Origin: Armatimonadota bacterium
GTDB taxonomy: Bacteria > Armatimonadota > SYMT01
Assembly: GCA_020696885.1 (NCBI GenBank)
Contig: JAJFMS010000363.1
Span: 1 to 5,391, forward strand
DNA: 5,391 nucleotides
Direction: 5' to 3'
Made by a program: the position numbers and the translations under genes. The notes beneath the pieces were generated by a model that worked only from the letters and a program-made list of their open reading frames with translations, was not told the DNA's origin and did not search any database. Positions 1 to 5,391 of the stretch are shown in pieces (position 1 is the first letter of the stretch; the number at the start of each line of letters is the position of its first letter).

Positions 1-20
1 CACCCCGTCCCTATTCCCGG

Positions 21-974
21 TCAGGGAAACAGCTCCGTAGACAGGTACTTGAGCCCAGTATCGGGGCAGACCGTAACGATCACCTCCCCCTCCGACGCCT
101 CCCGCGCGAGCTGCAGGGCGGCCCAGACGTTGGCGCCGCTCGAGTAGCCGCCGCAGATGCCCTCCCGGGTACCGAGGAGCCGTGCGGTCTCGACCGCGTC
201 GTCGTCCGTCACACCGATGAAGCCGTCACAGACCGCCGGATCCCAGGTGGGCGGGACGAGGTTGTAGCCGGTGCCCTGGATCTGGTGGCTGGTGGAGGTG
301 ATCTCGCCGCCGGCCAGCCGGCGCGCCGAGGCCGGCTCCGCCGCGATGCACCGCACCGCGGGACAGCGCGTCTTCAGCGCCTGGGCCACGCCGGTGAAGG
401 TGCCGCCGGTGCCCACCGAGGCCACCCAGGCATGCACCCGGCCGAACTGGGCCGGCCGGAACGCGCCCAGGTCCCGCGCCAGCTCGGCCGCGCGCTGCTC
501 CACCAGCTCCAGGTCCTCGCCGGTGACCACGCCGGCCCGAAAGCCCTGCGCCTGGGGCACGAGGACCACCTCCGCGCCCAGCGAGCGCAGAATCCGCTGG
601 CGCTCCACGCTGTTGCCCTCGGACATCACGGCGTAGAACCGGTAGCCGCGCACCGCGGACACCAGCGCCAGCCCGATCCCCGTGTTGCCGCTGGTCAGCT
701 CCACGATGGCGCTGCCGGGCTGCAGGCGCCCCTCCCGCTCCGCTTCCTCCACCATCCGGCGCGCGATGCGGTCCTTGACGCTGTGGCCGGGGCTGAAGCT
801 CTCCAGCTTGGCCAGCACGGTACCTGGCAGCCCTGCGCTCAGCCGCTCCAGCGCCACCAGGGGCGTGCGTCCGATCGTCTCCACCACGGACAGCGACACG
901 CCGGGCCCGAAAGCCCTAGGGGTCTCAGGGGACCTCGGTTGAGTCACGGTTCCGTTCTCGATAGGACGGAACAT
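21..974 (-). CDS. Cysteine synthase family PLP-dependent enzyme, internally shortened
   Basis: This is a fold-type II PLP enzyme of the cysteine synthase / cystathionine beta-synthase family, expected to do beta-replacement (for example O-acetylserine plus sulfide to cysteine) in the cytosol. From the chosen ATG it has 317 residues. Seen: SVKDRIA with the PLP lysine at K67, TSGNTGIGLA at 94-103 (substrate loop), QF at 176-177, the phosphate-binding GTGGT at 188-192, SSGAN at 278-282 (serine facing the pyridine nitrogen), and the C-terminal PDTGLKYLSTEL. The stretch MSEGNSVERQRIL plus the longer GEDLELVEQ segment point to a subfamily distinct from classical CysK. Oddity: after QF the chain goes straight to GRVHAWVASVGTGGT. 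The usual conserved N-P-x-x-x-x-H-x-x-T-x-P-E-I segment of about 20-25 residues is absent, with no frame change. Start: ATG at 974 lacks a clear Shine-Dalgarno. GTG at 947 is a good alternative. An upstream GTG at 1058 lies inside the inverted repeat and is unlikely. Whether the shortened enzyme is active is unknown. Confidence 0.87.
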   Translation of the reverse strand: MFRPIENGTVTQPRSPETPRAFGPGVSLSVVETIGRTPLVALERLSAGLPGTVLAKLESFSPGHSVKDRIARRMVEEAEREGRLQPGSAIVELTSGNTGIGLALVSAVRGYRFYAVMSEGNSVERQRILRSLGAEVVLVPQAQGFRAGVVTGEDLELVEQRAAELARDLGAFRPAQFGRVHAWVASVGTGGTFTGVAQALKTRCPAVRCIAAEPASARRLAGGEITSTSHQIQGTGYNLVPPTWDPAVCDGFIGVTDDDAVETARLLGTREGICGGYSSGANVWAALQLAREASEGEVIVTVCPDTGLKYLSTELFP

Positions 975-976
975 CT

Positions 977-993
977 GGCGCCGGGGCGGCGCC
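977..993. promoter_or_regulatory. GC hairpin abutting the cysteine synthase start codon
   Basis: GGCGCC (977-982) and GGCGCC (988-993) form a perfect 6-bp stem with a 5-nt loop. On the minus-strand mRNA it ends 2 nt before the ATG at 974, exactly where a ribosome binding site would sit. It could block initiation at ATG 974, or it could mean that the real start is the GTG at 947. The bases AAAG lie on its far side (994-997), so no normally spaced Shine-Dalgarno is seen. Confidence 0.45.
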
Positions 994-1043
994 CTTTGTG
1001 AGCCCCCCAGACGGGCCGGGCACCCCCTGGGTGGTGGCTCGAC

Positions 1044-1213
1044 GGCGGTTGCTCCCACCCGTGATCCGCCGGCTGGAATCCCACCGTGCTGCCGGTCGCG
1101 GGGACCAGTCCTCGAGTCTCCACGCCAAGCCGCCCGTTAGTCCCGGCGTCTTCTGCCGGGACGTGAAAGGGCGAAGCGCCGGCCCACCTCGCGGGAGGGT
1201 GGGAGCAACCGCC
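1044..1213. repeat. 17-bp perfect inverted repeat enclosing 136 bp
   Basis: GGCGGTTGCTCCCACCC at 1044-1060 is the exact reverse complement of 1197-1213. Pairing does not extend past either end. The flanks (CTCGAC on the left, TGGGG on the right) show no target-site duplication, so a MITE origin is not supported by the flanks, though it is not excluded. As RNA on the minus strand the arms could form a long closing helix around several hairpins. Confidence 0.8.
1140..1162. other. Strong 8-bp hairpin inside the leader region
   Basis: GTCCCGGC (1140-1147) pairs perfectly with GCCGGGAC (1155-1162) across a 7-nt loop. It lies within the span closed by the 17-bp inverted repeat. No T-tract follows on either strand, so it is not an intrinsic terminator. 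Confidence 0.65.
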
Positions 1214-1286
1214 TGGGGCCGGGGGGGATCCCGGGTGAAAGTAGTCCTTAACGATGAGAAGCACGCCTCGTCGGTCTGAAGCCTCG

Positions 1287-2462
1287 CTATCCATCCAGCC
1301 CCTCCCGCAGCACCTCCCCCAGAATCCGAATCCCCTCGCGGATCCGAGCCTCGGTGGCGCTGACAAAGTTCAGCCGGAAGGTATTCTCCCCTCCCCCGCC
1401 CGGATGGAACGAGGCCCCGGGCTCGAACACCACACCGCGAGCCATAGCGCGCTCCAGCAGCTCCGCCGCACTGCGCCCCGCCGGCAGCGTACACCACACG
1501 AACATCCCGCCCGAAGGGCGCGTCCACCGGATGAGGCCCGCGGCGTGCCGCTCCAGCTCTTCCAGCAGCACGTCCCGGCGGGCGGCGTAGCTCTCGCAGA
1601 ACCGGCGGATCCCCGGCTCCATGTGGCCCTGCGCGCAGTATTGATACACCACCCGCTGCGTGAGCGAGCCGGTGTGGAGATCCGTGATTTGCTTGAGCTG
1701 CCCCAGGCGGGTCACCAGCTCCGGCGCGGCCCACAGGTACCCCACGCGGACACCCGGCGCGATCGTCTTGCTGAATGTGCCGGTGTAGACCGCCCCGGGG
1801 TTCGGCGCCAGCGCGCACACCGGCGGGAGCGGCTCGCCCTCGTAGCGGAGGTCGTGGTAGGCGTCGTCCTCCAGCACCGGGACGCCCACCGCGGCGGCAC
1901 GCTCCGCCAGCTCCGAGCGGCGAGGGCCGCTCAAGGTGATGCCGGTGGGGTTCTGGAAGTTCGGCAGCGTGTAGAGCAGCCGGGCGCCCGACGCCAGCGC
2001 CGGGCCGAGCGCCTCCGTAACGAGGCCGTCGCCGTCCATCGGCAGCGTGTGGTAAGCGGCGCCGTAGCTATCGAACGCCTGGACCGCAGCCAGGTACGAG
2101 GGGCTCTCCAGGATGACCCGGTCGCCCGGGTCCAGCAGCGCCCGCGCCGCCAGGTCCAGCGCCTGCTGCGAGCCGTTGGTGATCAGCACGTGCTCCGGGG
2201 TGGCCGGCAGCCCCCGGCCTCGCAGCAGCTCCGCCACCAACTCGCGCAGGGGTGGGTAGCCCTCGGCCGGACCATACTGCAGCGCCGCGCGGCCGTCCCG
2301 GCAGAGCACGTCGTCCGAGATCGCGCGGAGCGTGTCCACGGGGTACAGCGCCGGGTCCGGCAGACCGCTGGCGAAGGAGATGTAATCTCCCGCCGCCGTC
2401 GTCTTGATGAGCTCCATGATCGCGGACGGCGTCACCCGCGCCATGCGTGCGGAAAGTCGCAT
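1287..2462 (-). CDS. Class I PLP aminotransferase, LysN / 2-aminoadipate aminotransferase type
   Basis: This is a cytosolic fold-type I PLP aminotransferase of 391 residues, full length for the family. Seen in order: FASGLPDPALYP at 30-41, LQYGPAEGYPPLR at 61-73, TNGSQQALDL at 95-104 (cofactor phosphate region), PNFQNPTG at 167-174, EDDAYHDLRY at 198-207 (aspartate to the pyridine nitrogen), GTFSK with the Schiff-base lysine at K232, RPSGGMFVW at 315-323, and ENTFRLNF with the substrate-carboxylate arginine at R363. The pattern closely follows Thermus LysN (2-aminoadipate / broad amino acid : 2-oxoglutarate transaminase) and the catalytic domain of MocR/Aro8 proteins. There is no N-terminal helix-turn-helix, so it is an enzyme and not a MocR regulator. 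The ATG lies 5 nt after the stop of the MetE-like gene. A GAGGAG at 2477-2482 sits 14 nt upstream, which is long spacing, so translational coupling is likely. Exact substrate is not decidable. Beside sulfur amino acid genes, methionine or its 2-oxo acid is as plausible as aminoadipate or aromatic acids. Confidence 0.92.
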   Translation of the reverse strand: MRLSARMARVTPSAIMELIKTTAAGDYISFASGLPDPALYPVDTLRAISDDVLCRDGRAALQYGPAEGYPPLRELVAELLRGRGLPATPEHVLITNGSQQALDLAARALLDPGDRVILESPSYLAAVQAFDSYGAAYHTLPMDGDGLVTEALGPALASGARLLYTLPNFQNPTGITLSGPRRSELAERAAAVGVPVLEDDAYHDLRYEGEPLPPVCALAPNPGAVYTGTFSKTIAPGVRVGYLWAAPELVTRLGQLKQITDLHTGSLTQRVVYQYCAQGHMEPGIRRFCESYAARRDVLLEELERHAAGLIRWTRPSGGMFVWCTLPAGRSAAELLERAMARGVVFEPGASFHPGGGGENTFRLNFVSATEARIREGIRILGEVLREGLDG

Positions 2463-2467
2463 CCGGG

Positions 2468-3496
2468 TTACTTCCGCTCCTCAAGCTCTTGCCGCACGAT
2501 GGCGGCGCCTTTGACCATATTCACCAGCTTCTGGTACGTGGCCCAGCGCGCCGTCTGGCTGAAGCCGCAGTCCGGCACGATGGTGAGCTTCTCCGGCTCC
2601 ACGTACTTCAGCGCCGCGCGGATCCGCTCCGCCACGTCTTCGGGGGTCTCGATGTAGTAGTTCTTCACGTCGATGACGCCGATCGCCAGCTCCTTGTCGT
2701 TCGGGAACCGCTTCCAGAGGTCGATCTCCGCCATCTCCCGGCTCGCGAACTCCAGCACGAACTGGTCGATCGGGCACTCGAGGATGTGCGGGAAGAGCGG
2801 CGCGTAGGCCCGCTTGCCCACCGCGCGGCCGCGGAAGTTGCCGAAGCACATGTGCATCCCGATCTTCGCGTCGACCCCCTGCACCGCCCGCGCCACCAGC
2901 TCCACGAACGCCATCGGGTTGTCCGGGTAGACCGCGGCGGACGGCTCGTCGAGCTGGATGTAGGTGGCGCCGGCCGCCACGCACTTGCGCAGCTCCTCGC
3001 TGATCAGGTCCGCCATGTCTTTGGCCACCGCGTACCGGTCCGCGTAGACGGAGCCGCCCTGGGGCCGGCCCGCCAGCGTGTAGGGGCCGGGGCAGGTGAC
3101 CTTGATCGGGCGGTCCGTGTGCTGCTTTGCGAACTCGAACTCTTCCACGATCCCCAGGCCGTCCGGTGCGCTGATCCGCTCCACCACCTGCCAGCGGCCG
3201 CGCATGTCGTGCCCGTCCGGGCCCTTGGTGCGCGCGGGCGGCAGTTCCTGGAGGCCCTTCAGCCGGCCGTAGAAGCCGAGGTTGAAGTCGACGCGCCGCA
3301 TCTCCCCCTCGGTGACCAGGTCGATGCCGGCCTCTTCCTGGTCCCGGATGGCGATCCGCGTGGCGTCGTTGTACGTCTCGTCCCGGTCCGAGGGACCGAA
3401 CTCCCCGCGCTCGATCGCCTCCACGGCGGAGCAGAACCAGCTCGGCGGCGCGTAGCTGCCGATGGTGCTGGTGGCGAGCAGGGGTAGCGGGGTCAT
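2468..3496 (-). CDS. MetE catalytic-domain protein (cobalamin-independent methionine synthase II family)
   Basis: This is a zinc-dependent thiol methyltransferase-like protein of 342 residues. It corresponds only to the C-terminal barrel of MetE, which in E. coli is about 750 residues with an extra N-terminal folate-side domain. Visible zinc ligands match E. coli His641, Cys643, Glu665 and Cys726: HMCFGN (H215, C217), VLEF (E249) and PDCGF (C310). QLDEPS at 181-186 matches the QIDEP substrate loop, and TCPGPYTL at 134-141 matches the TGPVT region. VTEGEMRR at 61-68 is the equivalent of the HGE motif. The ATG at 3496 is chosen because GAGGAG lies 7 nt upstream; an upstream in-frame start at 3562 would add an unconserved 22 residues. 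The likely reaction is methyl transfer to homocysteine or another thiol. Stand-alone MetE cores often use corrinoid or other donors rather than folate, and epoxyalkane:coenzyme M transferases share this fold, so donor and acceptor are open. The stop is 5 nt before the aminotransferase ATG, so the two genes form an operon. Confidence 0.9.
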   Translation of the reverse strand: MTPLPLLATSTIGSYAPPSWFCSAVEAIERGEFGPSDRDETYNDATRIAIRDQEEAGIDLVTEGEMRRVDFNLGFYGRLKGLQELPPARTKGPDGHDMRGRWQVVERISAPDGLGIVEEFEFAKQHTDRPIKVTCPGPYTLAGRPQGGSVYADRYAVAKDMADLISEELRKCVAAGATYIQLDEPSAAVYPDNPMAFVELVARAVQGVDAKIGMHMCFGNFRGRAVGKRAYAPLFPHILECPIDQFVLEFASREMAEIDLWKRFPNDKELAIGVIDVKNYYIETPEDVAERIRAALKYVEPEKLTIVPDCGFSQTARWATYQKLVNMVKGAAIVRQELEERK

Positions 3497-3628
3497 GCGA
3501 TTACTCCTCGTTGCGTACGTCGCGGTAAGAGCCTGCCGGGATAGGCGCTCACGATAGACCATACGCGGCGCGAGGTCCCGTTTCCTGGTTTTCCGCGCTT
3601 CCGGCGTCGAAGGAGCCGTTTCCGGCGG
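3497..3628 (-). other. 132-bp intergenic region upstream of the MetE-like gene
   Basis: The gap between the membrane protein stop and the MetE-like ATG is long enough for a promoter, so the sulfur genes may be a separate transcript. On the minus strand a short GCCG-GAAA-CGGC hairpin follows the TGA closely, without a T-tract, so it is at best a weak transcript end. TATGGT and TATCGT elements occur near 3555-3565, but no convincing -35 partner was found. No riboswitch was recognised. Confidence 0.4.
3504..3509 (-). promoter_or_regulatory. Shine-Dalgarno GAGGAG for the MetE-like gene
   Basis: The minus strand reads GAGGAG followed by 7 nt and ATG at 3496. This is a textbook match to the 16S 3' end and fixes the start, ruling out the longer open frame that begins at 3562. 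Confidence 0.8.
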
Positions 3629-5248
3629 TCAGCGGACCTCGTACAGCACGGTGTCGCGGTCGGAGAACACCGGATGGAGGAACGGCTCGGCGGCCAGGGG
3701 GCGGGTGGTGGGGATGAACGAGGCGGAGGAGAAGTAGAGCACGTGGGTGATCCCGCGCGAGGTCAGGAACTGCCGCCGCTGCTCGCTGGCCCACTCGCCG
3801 GTGTAGAACTTCGCGACTTCCTTGAACTTCTCGTCGAAGCCGGGGGTCTCGCCCCAGTGCCCGGCGTAAACGGTCCGGCCGCTGTACGCCGGCGCGAACA
3901 CCCCGCTGGTGGGCAGGGTCAGCAGCACGGCGCTGGGCGGCGTGTGGTCGTGCATCCACGCGAAGGCGTGGAAGTCGCTGTCGTCCCAGTAGGCCGGGTG
4001 GACGCCGGTGCTGGTGACATTGGCGCTGAAGGCGAGCTGGAGGTCCCGGATCGGGTAGCGGATGTTGCTGAGGGCCAGAAAGGCGATCACGAGGCCCGCC
4101 GTCAGGAGCTTCCGGACCGAGGAGCCCGCGCCGGAGGTGCGCCCGGCCAGCCACGCCACGGCGATCCCCGCGAGGAGCCCCAGCGGCAGGTGATAGCCCA
4201 TGATCAGCTTCCGCTGAAAGGCTACCGGGAGGTAGGCGATCGCCAGCCCCACCACCACCCAGGCGATCGGCTGCAGGCGGCGGAGATCCGGCTCCTGCCC
4301 ATCGCTGCCGGCAGTCGGCCAGAGTCGCCGGACGCCCATTGCCGCCAGGGGAAGCAGTAAGCCGTATCCCAGCAGATACTTGATGAGCGGCGGCGTGGGC
4401 GTGGGGACGTTGGCGCGCGCTTTAAATACCGGTTCCGTGAGGTAGAACCAGCCCATGTAGACCACGGTGGGAGCCGCCACCGCTCCGGCCAGCAGCGCCA
4501 GCCCCAGCTCCCGGGCCGGGAACCGCCGGGTCACCACCCACCGCAGCAGCAGGTAGCCGGTCCACACCGCCGCCAGGTGGATCATGTCGTACGTGTGGAC
4601 GTTGCCCAGCAGCAGCCCGCACAGCCCCGCGAACACCGCCCACCGCGGCCCCCGCTCTTCGGCCAGCAGCAGACACACCACGAACCCCAGGATCAGCGTG
4701 AGCGATACGGCGAAGAGGCCGGTGGTGTAGAGGCTGGCGAACGTCACCGCTTCAGACTGCCAGATGTCCACCGGCCCGCGCTGGATCACCCGGTCATGCC
4801 AGAACAGCCACCCGACCCCCGCGGAGACCGCGGTGGTCCAGAAGATACAGCCGCGCGTGAAGCGGTCCTCGGTAAAGATCGCGCCGAGGCGGTAGACCAG
4901 CAGCAAGGTGGTGATGCCGAAGACCACGCGTCCGATCTGGTAGGCTAGCGGGATATCCAGCCCCGGGATCCGGGCAAGCTGCCCTAGCAGCAGGAAGTAG
5001 AGCTGGAGGTAGATGCCGCGCTGCGGCTCCGTGGTGAACAGGTTCCGGAACAGCAGGTGACCGTCGGCCGCCTGGCGCATCCAGGCGAAGTACACGCCAT
5101 GGTCGTCCGAGTTGAACAGCGTCCAGGGGAACACCGCCTGGAGTGGCGTGTACCACCAGACGATGAAGTACGGGATGCTGGTTGCCAGCATGACGGCGAA
5201 GGACCAGCCCAGGACGGTTTTGAACTCTCGCTTGCTCACCGGGTTCAT
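3629..5248 (-). CDS. Polytopic membrane protein, GT-C glycosyltransferase-like, function unknown
   Basis: This is an integral membrane protein of 539 residues from ATG 5248. About 11-12 hydrophobic segments can be read, roughly at 12-33, 79-93, 103-122, 135-150, 174-196, 203-218, 222-240, 248-270, 288-306, 326-345, 352-369 and 380-395. A soluble C-terminal domain of about 140 residues follows (400-539). The first extracytoplasmic loop carries NSDDHGVYFAWM at 46-57. Acidic pairs at this place are typical of GT-C enzymes that use polyprenyl-phosphate sugars (PMT/ArnT/GT39-like), so lipid-linked sugar transfer is a reasonable inference, not a demonstrated one. The C-terminal part (FAWMHDHTPPSAVLLTLPTS, then ITHVLYF) resembles the soluble tail seen in many uncharacterised bacterial proteins of this kind. 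Start: no Shine-Dalgarno precedes ATG 5248, the upstream in-frame TTG 5275, or GTG 5239. A promoter overlaps ATG 5248 (see 5247-5275), so GTG 5239 (536 residues) may be the real, leaderless start. No functional link to the downstream sulfur genes is apparent. Confidence 0.85.
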   Translation of the reverse strand: MNPVSKREFKTVLGWSFAVMLATSIPYFIVWWYTPLQAVFPWTLFNSDDHGVYFAWMRQAADGHLLFRNLFTTEPQRGIYLQLYFLLLGQLARIPGLDIPLAYQIGRVVFGITTLLLVYRLGAIFTEDRFTRGCIFWTTAVSAGVGWLFWHDRVIQRGPVDIWQSEAVTFASLYTTGLFAVSLTLILGFVVCLLLAEERGPRWAVFAGLCGLLLGNVHTYDMIHLAAVWTGYLLLRWVVTRRFPARELGLALLAGAVAAPTVVYMGWFYLTEPVFKARANVPTPTPPLIKYLLGYGLLLPLAAMGVRRLWPTAGSDGQEPDLRRLQPIAWVVVGLAIAYLPVAFQRKLIMGYHLPLGLLAGIAVAWLAGRTSGAGSSVRKLLTAGLVIAFLALSNIRYPIRDLQLAFSANVTSTGVHPAYWDDSDFHAFAWMHDHTPPSAVLLTLPTSGVFAPAYSGRTVYAGHWGETPGFDEKFKEVAKFYTGEWASEQRRQFLTSRGITHVLYFSSASFIPTTRPLAAEPFLHPVFSDRDTVLYEVR

Positions 5249-5275
5249 CGTACGGGCATTGGGGCCGTGCGTCAA
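5247..5275 (-). promoter_or_regulatory. Sigma70-like promoter overlapping the membrane protein start
   Basis: On the minus strand TTGACG (5275-5270) is followed by a 17-bp spacer and TACGAT (5252-5247). This is close to the TTGACA-17-TATAAT consensus. Transcription would begin near 5240-5239, at or one base before an in-frame GTG (5239-5237). The transcript would then be leaderless, which fits the absence of a Shine-Dalgarno. The -10 overlaps the ATG at 5248. Confidence 0.5.
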
Positions 5276-5391
5276 GCCTGCGGAAGTGCGAGCCGATGAG
5301 GGGTGAAGTGCGAGTGGAGCCGGGGCTTCGGAGGAGGCACGTGGGCTGGGGGCCGGGGAAGAGAAAGAGAACGAGTAAGAGAATGATTCGG
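5276..5391. other. Non-coding upstream region with direct repeat and purine-rich end
   Basis: No gene is visible. GAAGTGCGAG occurs at 5283-5292 and again at 5305-5314. The last 40 bases of the plus strand are rich in G and A (GAAGAGAAAGAGAACGAG at 5358-5375). An ATG at 5383 on the plus strand could open a divergent gene, but only three codons are in view. Confidence 0.5.
5283..5314. repeat. 10-bp direct repeat, 22-bp period
   Basis: Two exact copies of GAAGTGCGAG begin 22 bp apart, about two helical turns, and lie just upstream of the candidate -35 at 5275-5270. This suits an activator or repressor site. It could equally be a low-complexity intergenic repeat, as some high-GC lineages have GTGCGA-type repeats. 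Confidence 0.4.

Larger units (their letters stand above)
975..1286 (-). promoter_or_regulatory. Structured 312-nt leader/intergenic region before the cysteine synthase gene
   Basis: No convincing gene lies between the aminotransferase stop and the cysteine synthase start. Open frames here have shadow-like composition rich in R, G, P and A. What is visible is dense self-complementarity. A perfect 17-bp inverted repeat (1044-1060 with 1197-1213) could close a loop of about 136 nt. Inside it is an 8-bp hairpin (1140-1162). Alternative local hairpins use the same arm bases: 1183-1188 with 1198-1203 for the right arm, and 1043-1048 with 1066-1071, or 1029-1034 with 1055-1060, for the left arm. 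A further hairpin (977-993) ends 2 nt before the ATG. Mutually exclusive pairings upstream of a biosynthetic gene are what attenuators and riboswitches look like, but GC-rich DNA forms such pairings readily. No known riboswitch class was recognised, and the T-box signature TGGNACC is absent. A small non-autonomous element is the main alternative. Confidence 0.35.

Noticed and set aside
975..1058. Longer cysteine synthase start at GTG 1058
   Set aside because: It would begin inside the inverted repeat and add 28 low-complexity residues (P, R, G, A) with no family counterpart.
1252..1273. Hairpin CGATGAG / CTCGTCG as a terminator after the aminotransferase
   Set aside because: It pairs fully only as plus-strand RNA (a G-U wobble there becomes A-C on the minus strand), and no T-tract follows.
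960..1286. T-box leader before the cysteine synthase gene
   Set aside because: GGGTGGGAGCAACCGCC recalls the T-box antiterminator (GGGTGGNACCGCG), but the required TGGNACC is interrupted. No clear Stem I elements, specifier loop or T-rich terminator were found.
975..1286. SAM, TPP or cobalamin riboswitch
   Set aside because: Isolated look-alike strings occur (GCAACC, ACCCGTGATCCG), but the other conserved blocks of each class are missing.
925..1818. 297-codon minus-strand open frame across the gap
   Set aside because: It overlaps the aminotransferase out of frame and both repeat arms. Its composition is G/R/P/A-biased with no domain pattern.
1254..2657. 467-codon open frame on the plus strand
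   Set aside because: It lies opposite the well-supported aminotransferase, and its R/Q/H/A-rich translation has no recognisable motif. It is a high-GC shadow frame.
2447..3487. 346-codon open frame on the plus strand
   Set aside because: It is antisense to the MetE-like gene, and its V/D/H/R-rich translation is typical of a shadow frame.
5383..5391. Start of a divergent plus-strand gene
   Set aside because: Only ATG and two further codons are inside the window, and no clear ribosome binding site precedes them.

Overview
This window is GC-rich bacterial DNA. Four protein-coding genes are recognisable, all on the minus strand, so transcription runs from high to low coordinates. The genes suggest a free-living, high-GC bacterium of an environmental lineage such as Chloroflexota, Armatimonadota or Gemmatimonadota. 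That is only an impression from protein style and base composition; nothing here fixes the taxon.

Layout in transcription order. (1) 5276-5391 is a non-coding upstream region with a 10-bp direct repeat and a purine-rich end. (2) 5248-3629 encodes a polytopic membrane protein with a C-terminal soluble domain, resembling GT-C type glycosyltransferases. A good sigma70-like promoter overlaps its annotated start. (3) 3496-2468 encodes a stand-alone MetE catalytic-domain protein (cobalamin-independent methionine synthase II family) with all four expected zinc ligands and a strong Shine-Dalgarno. (4) 2462-1287 encodes a class I PLP aminotransferase of the LysN / 2-aminoadipate aminotransferase type, starting 5 nt after the previous stop. 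(5) 1286-975 is a 312-nt gap rich in inverted repeats, including a perfect 17-bp pair. (6) 974-21 encodes a cysteine-synthase-family PLP enzyme that appears to lack an internal conserved segment of about 20-25 residues.

Genes 3-5 look like a small sulfur/amino-acid metabolism cluster: homocysteine methylation, amino/2-oxo acid exchange, and cysteine or cystathionine chemistry. The methyltransferase and aminotransferase are probably co-transcribed and translationally coupled. The cysteine synthase sits behind the structured gap, which may be an independent leader or attenuator, or alternatively a small palindromic repeat element. The membrane protein upstream is probably a separate transcription unit.

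The points most worth a second look are the 975-1286 structured region, the internally shortened cysteine synthase, and the apparently leaderless promoter of the membrane protein gene. No CRISPR array, tRNA, rRNA, transposase or phage gene was seen.
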